A DNA stretch of 64,000 bases from Neobacillus cucumis (lineage in GTDB: Bacteria; Bacillota; Bacilli; Bacillales_B; DSM-18226), in the NCBI RefSeq assembly GCF_016107705.1, contig NZ_JAEHGC010000015.1, positions 62,001-126,000 of the forward strand, in the 5' to 3' direction. The position numbers and the translations under genes were made by a program. Shown here one piece after another: positions 57,887 through 64,000 of this stretch; position 1 is the stretch's first letter, and each line of letters opens with the position of its first letter. The notes beneath the pieces were generated by a model that had not been told where the DNA came from, searched no databases, and was given only the letters and a program-made list of their open reading frames with translations.

Positions 57887-59122
57887 TTATCCTTGATACC
57901 ACTCACGAAGCTTTTTATCAGATGGTAAAAATAGCGCCGTTAGCCCTAGTAACGGCAATACACCGATCCCAATTACCATCGATTGTATACCAATTAGGTC
58001 TGCAATGTACCCTAGTCCAACCGAGCCAATGGCCCCCATTCCAAACGCAAGTCCTACCGTTAAGCCCGACATAAGCCCAATTTTTCCTGGAACAAGCTCC
58101 TGTGCATAAACAACCGTAACTGAAAAGCTTGTCATTAAAACAAAACCAGTAAATAGAAGGAAGATAAAGGCAACGCCAGATGGGACAAACGGAATAATAA
58201 TGGAGAAAGGCACTGTTGCGAGCATTGATAAAGCAATGACCGTTTTCTTTCCAAACTTGTCAGCAAGCGGACCGCCAAAAAAAGTTCCAAATGCACCTGC
58301 TACTAAAAATGCAAATAAATAAAGCTGGGATTCTTTAATGGTCATTGCATATTGTTTTATGGCAAAAAAGGCATAAAAGTTTGTCATGCCCGAAATGTAC
58401 CAGGATCTTGCGAAAATTAACAGTAAAATTAGCACGAGTGCCTTTTTAATATCCTTTGGTATTCCTGTTTTCGGACCAGTATTTGCTGATTTTTTCTTCA
58501 AACGAGCTGAAGAAACTTTTAATCTTTGATTATACCAATTTGCAATATAAACAAGTAAAATGACGGCTAGTGCTGCAACGATTGTAAACCATGAAGCACC
58601 TATTTGTCCGAGCGGTACTAAAATAAGTGCGGTTATCAGTGGGGCTAATGCCTGCCCGCTGTTACCACCAACCTGATAAATTGATTGAGCAAGTCCTCGG
58701 CGGGAACCAGCTGCCATATGCGCTACTCTCGAGCCTTCTGGATGAAATACAGCTGAACCGAGGCCGATGAAAATAACGGATAACACAATGAAACCGAAGT
58801 TTGGAGCCATACCCAATCCAAGTACACCGAACAAAGTGAAGGTAAGTCCAATAGGCAACGCAAAAGGCATTGGTTTTTTATCCGTAAAAATACCGATGAC
58901 CGGCTGCATAACAGATGAAACCATGTTTAAGGAAAAGGCAATGATTCCTAGCTGGGTAAAGGAAAGTCCCATCGACTTTTCTAAAATTGGAAACATCGCG
59001 GGCACTACGGATTGAATTGCGTCATTTAATAAATGGCAAAGCCCGATAATAAAAAGAATTTTAAACATCGTTGACTCATTCGCCTTTGGGGCTTTAGCGT
59101 TTAGAATTGCTTGTTGGTTCAT
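57887..59122 (-). CDS. MFS exporter, Fsr (fosmidomycin-resistance)-like
   Basis: A 411-aa major facilitator with twelve hydrophobic helices. Features of the Fsr subfamily include GLCHLLNDAIQSVVPAMFPIL near the N-terminus, the helix-2/3 loop PVIGIFTDKKPMPF, AVFHPEGSRVAHMAAGSRRGLAQSIYQVGGNSGQALAP and GGPLADKFGKKT. Natural substrate unknown. ATG 59122 (MNQQAILN) is preferred, with AAGGAGAC upstream; the frame could extend to 59149. It is a single gene. Confidence 0.88.
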   Translation of the reverse strand: MNQQAILNAKAPKANESTMFKILFIIGLCHLLNDAIQSVVPAMFPILEKSMGLSFTQLGIIAFSLNMVSSVMQPVIGIFTDKKPMPFALPIGLTFTLFGVLGLGMAPNFGFIVLSVIFIGLGSAVFHPEGSRVAHMAAGSRRGLAQSIYQVGGNSGQALAPLITALILVPLGQIGASWFTIVAALAVILLVYIANWYNQRLKVSSARLKKKSANTGPKTGIPKDIKKALVLILLLIFARSWYISGMTNFYAFFAIKQYAMTIKESQLYLFAFLVAGAFGTFFGGPLADKFGKKTVIALSMLATVPFSIIIPFVPSGVAFIFLLFTGFVLMTSFSVTVVYAQELVPGKIGLMSGLTVGLAFGMGAIGSVGLGYIADLIGIQSMVIGIGVLPLLGLTALFLPSDKKLREWYQG

Positions 59123-59274
59123 TGTAGTCTCCTTTTTCAAATTGAACAAATTTTTTCTATTCTAATCTTACAAAATTTTCATTAAAAGTAGAATAAAAAA
59201 TTTCTAGTTTCGAAATAATTTATTATTGCTTCATAAGATTGATGAGACTAAAAATTATCTGAGAAAAGAGAAAT

Positions 59275-59299
59275 GTCCTTCAACAGGACGATGAAGGAC
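59275..59299. repeat. GTCCTTCA/GATGAAGGAC hairpin repeat
   Basis: GTCCTTCA-ACAGGAC-GATGAAGGAC followed by AAAA; the same unit as the tandem repeat at 3568-3717. It lies directly downstream of the kinase gene's stop. Confidence 0.75.
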
Positions 59300-59319
59300 A
59301 AAACGTATTCAAGAAGCTA

Positions 59320-60822
59320 TTATGTGTTTTTTGCAAGCGGTAAGGTTATTTTTACTGTTGTGCCTTTTCCGGCAGCACTCAAAATCTGTATTTTTCCACC
59401 AAAGGATTGGATAATCCTCTTACAGACAACCAAGCCAAGTCCAGTTCCAGTTTCTTTTGATGTATAAAAGGGCCGAAAGATTTTATCCAACTCCTCCTTA
59501 CTCATTCCTTTCCCATTATCAATGATTTCAAGTTGGCAAAACTGTGAATTTTTTTGAAGAATTATTTCTAATTTTCCCGAGCCTTCCATAGATTCAAACG
59601 AATTTTTTGCAATATTTAACACAACCTGTTTGATCTGGTCTTTAACACATTGAACCATTACCGGGTGAGAAGGAATGACCCACGTACAATCTACATTGCA
59701 TAAATTTCCCTCCGAAATAATCAACGGTTTCAGCTCTTGCAATGTTTCAACAATATTAACATTATTAGTTAACTGTGCAGTCGGTTTCCCTAGAATTAGA
59801 AACTCGCTGACAATTTCATTGATACGGTTTAATTCTGAGTCAATCACTTCAAAATAATATTGGTCTTCAGGTGCAGTATATTTTTCACTCAAAAGCTGCA
59901 TAAGTCCCTTCACACCCGTTAGCGGATTACGGATTTCGTGGGCAGTACTTGCAGCTAAAGTCCCTACCAGTTCCAATTTTTGTACTTCATTTTGTTTCCG
60001 TTCTTTAACCGTGTGCTTTCTTAATAGAATGTATTCAATAAGTAAAAAAAGCACATGAGTGATAACGAGGATGATAAAAAGTGCTTCACTGAATTCTGCA
60101 GCAATTTCTTTTATATTTCGATTTGCAATTTTCACCTTGATATCCCAAGGCAAACGGTCCATTGGCCAGTGAATCCAATTATTTTCATCATTTATAATTG
60201 AATCCTTGACATTTAATTTTACGATTGGTTTGTTATCACCGTTTACTACAACCAGTTTGGATTTTGGTGTAAGAACCTTCATGAGGTTTTGCATATAATC
60301 TATCCGTAAGTGGGCGACAAGTATAGCCATTACGTGATGATTTTCGTCTAAAACAGGTGTGGCTAATCCTAATATTCGCTGGTTATTTTGGGTTATTTCT
60401 TGATGGTCGGAGATAATTGTGTCCTTTGTCTTAATCACATCTTGAATATATTTTTGCCGGGAAAATTCCACTGTGTATTTTCGCAATTCCGAACCTGTGA
60501 GCACTTTCCCATTTTTATCAAGAAGATACAAGCCTCCATACCTTAGATCCTTATCGTGAATTTCCTTCAGTAAGGGCTCCACTTTTTCAGGAGAAGACAA
60601 ATTCCCTTTAACAGAAAGAGATAGAATTTCTAAACTTGTAGTTGTCTCGCCAATAAACTGATCCCAGCTTTTCTGGTAAATGGAAGCAACCCAGCGTGCC
60701 TGCTCTTTTCTTTCTTGATTCTGTTCTTTTAGAATGTTAGAAAAATAATATGAGCCTATAATAATAACAGGAAGAACTACTATAATTAGATATAAATAAA
60801 AGTTGTTCTTGAGATTTTTCAT
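59320..60822 (-). CDS. Cache-domain membrane histidine kinase (KinD/KinB-type)
   Basis: A 500-aa orphan sensor kinase. Transmembrane helix 1 (~8-30), an extracytoplasmic dCache-like sensor (~35-240, with GGLYLLDKNGKVLTGSE and ILGLATPVLDE), helix 2 (~247-267), HisKA with His295 in AASTAHEIRNPLTGVKGL, and an HATPase domain (NIAKNSFESM, DNGKGMSKEE, GTGLGL). The HEIRNPLTG signature and Cache sensor match the sporulation kinase D type. There is no adjacent response regulator. Together with the PAS kinase at 38755 it gives two likely inputs into the Spo0A phosphorelay in one window. Confidence 0.87.
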   Translation of the reverse strand: MKNLKNNFYLYLIIVVLPVIIIGSYYFSNILKEQNQERKEQARWVASIYQKSWDQFIGETTTSLEILSLSVKGNLSSPEKVEPLLKEIHDKDLRYGGLYLLDKNGKVLTGSELRKYTVEFSRQKYIQDVIKTKDTIISDHQEITQNNQRILGLATPVLDENHHVMAILVAHLRIDYMQNLMKVLTPKSKLVVVNGDNKPIVKLNVKDSIINDENNWIHWPMDRLPWDIKVKIANRNIKEIAAEFSEALFIILVITHVLFLLIEYILLRKHTVKERKQNEVQKLELVGTLAASTAHEIRNPLTGVKGLMQLLSEKYTAPEDQYYFEVIDSELNRINEIVSEFLILGKPTAQLTNNVNIVETLQELKPLIISEGNLCNVDCTWVIPSHPVMVQCVKDQIKQVVLNIAKNSFESMEGSGKLEIILQKNSQFCQLEIIDNGKGMSKEELDKIFRPFYTSKETGTGLGLVVCKRIIQSFGGKIQILSAAGKGTTVKITLPLAKNT

Positions 60823-60966
60823 GTTAGTACCTCAAACATCGATAAGTTGACCTAAATCATTATATCATCTGTTCTACTTTTTGAGAAAATATTCCTGCAA
60901 TAAAAAAAATAGGCTGTTTAATTTTTGAGTGGGGTACTTACCAGGAGGTGCGCTTCACAGGTTAAA

Positions 60967-60995
60967 TTGACATATTTTAAAAAGTTTTTTATAAT
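60967..60995 (+). promoter_or_regulatory. Consensus SigA promoter of the MarR gene
   Basis: TTGACA, a 17-bp spacer and TATAAT: both hexamers perfect. An AATTTT...AAAATT inverted pair just downstream (60996-61024) could be a MarR autorepression site. Confidence 0.85.
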
Positions 60996-61065
60996 AATTT
61001 TGAAATCAAGATAATTTTAAAATTAGTATTTACAGTTTTTAAAAAATAAAGAGGATGAAATTTAT

Positions 61066-61506
61066 ATGGAAAATGAAGCTATTTCTCAATCTTTAAAGCT
61101 GTTTATTGTCCTTTCAAGAGCGTATAAGGCAATTAATGAGCATGTAAATAAAGGAATTCAAGCGAGTGGGCTTAATCCGACGGAATTTGCAGTCCTTGAG
61201 CTTTTATATCACAAAGGTGATCAGCCAATGCAGCAAATTGGCGGTAAAATTCTTCTCGCCAGCGGCAGTATCACCTATGTAGTTGATAAACTAGAACAAA
61301 AAGGATTATTAAAACGAATTGCCTGCCCAAAAGATAGAAGGGTTACCTATGCCCAAATTACCGATGATGGTAAAAACTTTATTGAAGGGATTTTCCCTGA
61401 ACACGCTGAAAGTATTCACAAATTAATGTCAAGTCTAACTGTGGATGAAAAGTCGGAAGCCATTGAATTATTAAAAAAACTCGGTTTACCTGCAGGGAAA
61501 TTTTAA
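61066..61506 (+). CDS. MarR-family transcriptional regulator
   Basis: A 146-aa winged-helix regulator. The dimerisation helix (SQSLKLFIVLSRAYKAINEHV) is followed by GLNPTEFAVLELLYHKG, the recognition helix region (ASGSITYVVDKLEQKGLL) and the wing with CPKDRRVTYAQITDDGK. The Cys in RIACPKDRR might act in redox sensing, though most family members have a different residue there. The perfect consensus promoter suggests that the gene limits its own expression. It has its own terminator. Target genes are not evident. Confidence 0.9.
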   Translation: MENEAISQSLKLFIVLSRAYKAINEHVNKGIQASGLNPTEFAVLELLYHKGDQPMQQIGGKILLASGSITYVVDKLEQKGLLKRIACPKDRRVTYAQITDDGKNFIEGIFPEHAESIHKLMSSLTVDEKSEAIELLKKLGLPAGKF

Positions 61507-61535
61507 TGCGGCCAAATGGTCGTATTTTTTTTTTA
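61505..61535 (+). terminator. Terminator after the MarR gene
   Basis: ATGCGGCC / GGTCGTAT stem (two G-U pairs) with an AAAT loop and a run of T. Confidence 0.8.
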
Positions 61536-61602
61536 CAGGAATATTTATGAGTAGTGTCGAAAACAACAAGAAGGTTAATATAAAGATAAAGGGGTTGTTA
61601 AA

Positions 61603-63297
61603 ATGAGCTTTGAAAGCTATACATATCAACGGCCAAACTTAGATGAAATGAAAAAAAACTTTCAATTAGCGATTGACCGTTTTAAAAGTGCATCTTCAAT
61701 TGAAGAGCAATCAGCCGCCATGGATGATGTCAATAAACTAAGAAATGATCTTGGAACGATGTTCAACCTTTGTTATATACGTCACTCGGTTGACACAAAT
61801 GATGAATTTTATAAGGAAGAACAAGATTACATGGATGAAATCCAGCCTGAAATTGAGGGATTAGTGAATCAGTATTACCAAGCACTTGTCGACTCTAAGT
61901 TTCGCACCGAATTAGAGAAAAAATGGGGGAACCAGCTTTTTGCACTTGCTGAGGGACAACTGAAAACCTTTAAACCGGAAATTGTTCCTTTATTGCAAAA
62001 AGAAAATCGCCTTTCCACCGAATATACAAAACTTCTTGCTTCAGCCAAGATTGACTTTGAAGGTGAGGAGAGAACCCTTGCCCAATTAGAGCCGTTTACA
62101 CAGGCACCCGATCGAGAGATGAGAAAACGGGCAAGCGTGGCAAAATTTAATTTCTTAGCTGAGCACGAGGCTGAACTGGACCGCATTTATGATGATCTTG
62201 TTAAAGTGAGAACAGAAATTGCCCAAAAACTAGGCTATAAAGATTTCGTTGAGCTTGGTTACTACCGGATGATGAGAACAGATTATAATGCCGAAATGGT
62301 TGCAAAATTCCGTGCTCAAGTAAAGGATTTAATTGTCCCGATTGCAACAAAACTAAAAACAAGGCAAGCAGAGCGAATTGGCCTTGACCATTTAAAATAT
62401 TATGATGAGGGATTTGTCTTTAGGACAGGAAATGCCATCCCAAAAGGGAGCCCGGAATGGATTATAGACAATGGTCAAAAGATGTATGAGGATCTTTCAG
62501 TCGAAACTGGTGCCTTTTTCAAATTCATGCGGGAAAATAATTTGATGGACCTTGTAGCGAAAAAAGGGAAAGCAGGCGGTGGTTATTGTACTTTTATTGA
62601 AAATTTTAAAGCGCCGTTTATTTTTTCAAACTTTAACGGCACCTCCGGTGATATTGATGTTTTGACACATGAAGCTGGTCATGCCTTCCAAGTTTATTCG
62701 AGCCGCCATTTTGAAATTCCTGAATATTACTGGCCAACCTATGAAGCAGCTGAAATTCATTCAATGAGTATGGAATTTTTTACATGGCCGTGGATGGACT
62801 TGTTCTTTAAAGAAGATACCGAGAAATATAAATTTGCCCATTTAAGTGAGGCTCTCTTATTCTTACCTTATGGTGTATCTGTTGATGAATTTCAGCATTG
62901 GGTATATGAAAATTTTGAAGCATCTCCAAAAGATCGGAAGCACAAATGGAGAGAGATTGAGAAGAAATACCTGCCGCATAAGGATTATGATGGAAATCAG
63001 TATTTAGAAAATGGCGGCTTTTGGCAGCGTCAAGGGCATATTTATAACTCCCCTTTTTATTATATTGATTATACACTTGCACAAATTTGTGCCTTCCAGT
63101 TCTGGAAAGGTTCTAGAGAGAATCAAGAAGAGGCATGGAGAGATTATGTGAACCTTTGTAAGCTTGGCGGGAGCATGTCCTTTACCAAACTAGTTGAAGC
63201 CGCTAATTTAATTTCACCATTTCAAGATGGCTGCGTTGAATCGGTGATTGGTGAAATCGAAAAATGGTTGAATTCTGTTGATGATAAAAATTTGTAA
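61603..63297 (+). CDS. M3-family oligoendopeptidase
   Basis: Cytoplasmic zinc peptidase of the PepF/thimet class, degrading short peptides. The 564 aa contain the zinc site HEAGHAF (His356 first) with the third ligand Glu in EAAEIHSMSMEFF about 25 residues later, both standard for M3. The N-terminal alpha-helical part includes YIRHSVDTNDEFYKEE. AAAGGGGTTG precedes the ATG. A convergent terminator separates it from the Clp gene. Confidence 0.93.
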   Translation: MSFESYTYQRPNLDEMKKNFQLAIDRFKSASSIEEQSAAMDDVNKLRNDLGTMFNLCYIRHSVDTNDEFYKEEQDYMDEIQPEIEGLVNQYYQALVDSKFRTELEKKWGNQLFALAEGQLKTFKPEIVPLLQKENRLSTEYTKLLASAKIDFEGEERTLAQLEPFTQAPDREMRKRASVAKFNFLAEHEAELDRIYDDLVKVRTEIAQKLGYKDFVELGYYRMMRTDYNAEMVAKFRAQVKDLIVPIATKLKTRQAERIGLDHLKYYDEGFVFRTGNAIPKGSPEWIIDNGQKMYEDLSVETGAFFKFMRENNLMDLVAKKGKAGGGYCTFIENFKAPFIFSNFNGTSGDIDVLTHEAGHAFQVYSSRHFEIPEYYWPTYEAAEIHSMSMEFFTWPWMDLFFKEDTEKYKFAHLSEALLFLPYGVSVDEFQHWVYENFEASPKDRKHKWREIEKKYLPHKDYDGNQYLENGGFWQRQGHIYNSPFYYIDYTLAQICAFQFWKGSRENQEEAWRDYVNLCKLGGSMSFTKLVEAANLISPFQDGCVESVIGEIEKWLNSVDDKNL

Positions 63298-63299
63298 AA

Positions 63300-63340
63300 A
63301 GAAAGCGAAGCCTAATTTATTTATAGGCTTCGCTTTTGTT
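63300..63340. terminator. Bidirectional terminator between pepF-like and clp genes
   Basis: AAAGCGAAGCCTA / TAGGCTTCGCTTT stem with A and T flanks on either side. Confidence 0.9.
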
Positions 63341-63346
63341 TTTAAA

Positions 63347-64000
63347 TTACTGAACTGTTGCTTTTTCGGCCAATACTTTGATTTCACCTTCGTGAATGAT
63401 AGCTTCAACCTTTTTTGCATCAGGTTGATCTAGAATAAAGTCAGCCATTTTATCTTCAAGCTGTTCTTGAATAACCCGACGTAATGGGCGGGCACCGAAG
63501 GCAGGGTGAAACCCTAGTTCAGTAAGTTTTTCTTTTACTTCAGGTGTTATTGATAATTCAATATTTTGTTCCGTTAATGTTTCTTTTAATTCAGTAAGCA
63601 TTAAATCAACAATTTTGAGAATATCTTCCTTCTCAAGTGTGTTAAACTCAATAATGCTGTCAAAACGGTTTAAAAATTCCGGTTTAAAGAAGCTTCCTAA
63701 AGAATCCAAGATGGATGCTTCCTCAATCGCCTCACTTGTTCCAAAACCAACATGAATTGGCTTATAGCCAATACCGGCGTTACTTGTCATGATAATGACC
63801 GTATCTTTGAAACTTACCGTTCTTCCCTGGCTGTCAGTGAGACGACCATCCTCAAGAATTTGCAGAAACATATGCTGTACATCAGGATGTGCTTTTTCAA
63901 TCTCATCCAATAGAATAATGCTGTAAGGGTTTCGACGTACTTTTTCAGTTAATTGACCTGCCTCATCATGACCTACGTATCCTGGAGGTGAACCGATTAA
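63347..64000 (-). CDS. clpE: Clp ATPase, ClpE-like, 3' part only
   Basis: The frame is open to the window edge, so the N-terminal ~480 residues are missing. The visible ~217 aa start inside the second AAA+ module: [20 protein letters not shown] (pore loop), Walker [15 protein letters not shown], a sensor-1 region with [18 protein letters not shown] (arginine-finger side) and the C-terminal D2 domain with [38 protein letters not shown] and the short C-terminus are more like ClpE than ClpC or ClpB. ClpE works with ClpP in heat-shock protein turnover. Confidence 0.8.
   Translation of the reverse strand, partial: LIGSPPGYVGHDEAGQLTEKVRRNPYSIILLDEIEKAHPDVQHMFLQILEDGRLTDSQGRTVSFKDTVIIMTSNAGIGYKPIHVGFGTSEAIEEASILDSLGSFFKPEFLNRFDSIIEFNTLEKEDILKIVDLMLTELKETLTEQNIELSITPEVKEKLTELGFHPAFGARPLRRVIQEQLEDKMADFILDQPDAKKVEAIIHEGEIKVLAEKATVQ

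Noticed and set aside
1..64000. CRISPR arrays, tRNA or rRNA genes
   Set aside because: No regularly spaced repeat-spacer arrays, tRNA cloverleaf with CCA-type ends, or rRNA sequence was noticed. The tandem repeat at 3568-3717 has near-identical purine-rich spacers and only three units, so it is not CRISPR.

Overview
The window comes from a low-GC, endospore-forming member of the Bacillaceae. The evidence is a des-desK-desR cold-sensing operon, a ycnKJI copper operon, sigI-rsgI, a Ger-type germinant receptor operon, SpoIIP, an alpha/beta SASP, YjcZ-type mini-proteins, Spo0E-like and sporulation-kinase-like genes, and two SAM riboswitches controlling methylthioadenosine salvage. A Neobacillus/Mesobacillus-type organism fits, but the species cannot be fixed from sequence reading alone. 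Most of the window is ordinary chromosomal backbone.

Layout. 1-3.5 kb: end of a membrane protein, then des-desKR with a candidate DesR palindrome upstream. 3.5-9.3 kb: tandem hairpin repeats, a hydrolase, a small IDEAL-type protein, spoIIP and ycnKJI. 9.3-19 kb: a YczE-like membrane protein, an aminotransferase, a CoxG-like protein, the first copy of a ~130-bp palindromic intergenic repeat, a secreted cadherin-like protein, PEP carboxylase, a small HExxH protein and a CwlO-like endopeptidase. 19-27 kb: a germinant receptor operon in D-B-A-C order, two YjcZ mini-genes, a LysM/SleB-type hydrolase, a DUF1232 protein and an FtsH-like protease. 27-33 kb: RF3, sigI-rsgI, spore-related small genes, then an 860-bp gene-free stretch of repeats.

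33-51 kb: a B12-binding radical SAM protein, a two-subunit 2-oxoacid:ferredoxin oxidoreductase, a PAS kinase, the methionine salvage cluster (mtnK; mtnE; mtnWXBD), a Spo0E-like phosphatase, a ZIP transporter and an etfBA-fixC-fixX (FixABCX) operon. The oxidoreductase makes low-potential ferredoxin and FixABCX handles electrons between NADH, quinone and ferredoxin, so these two modules may be metabolically linked.

51-55.7 kb is the accessory hot spot. The 3' end of fixX occurs three times: intact fixX, a frameshifted near-identical second fixX, and a 59-bp fragment. Helically phased TGTGARCA repeats follow the first two copies. A decayed tyrosine-recombinase element lies between copies one and two, and a smaller remnant lies between copies two and three. 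Each carries, next to its left end, a homologous small Ser/Cys-rich gene of unknown function. I read this as two integrative elements accreted in tandem at fixX; it is the most notable structure in the window.

55.7-64 kb: a conserved-looking gene without a standard start codon, a hemerythrin gene with an FNR-type box centred near -41.5, two more repeat copies flanking a degenerate transposase, an Fsr-like MFS exporter, a Cache-domain kinase, a MarR regulator, an M3 oligoendopeptidase and the 3' part of a ClpE-like ATPase.
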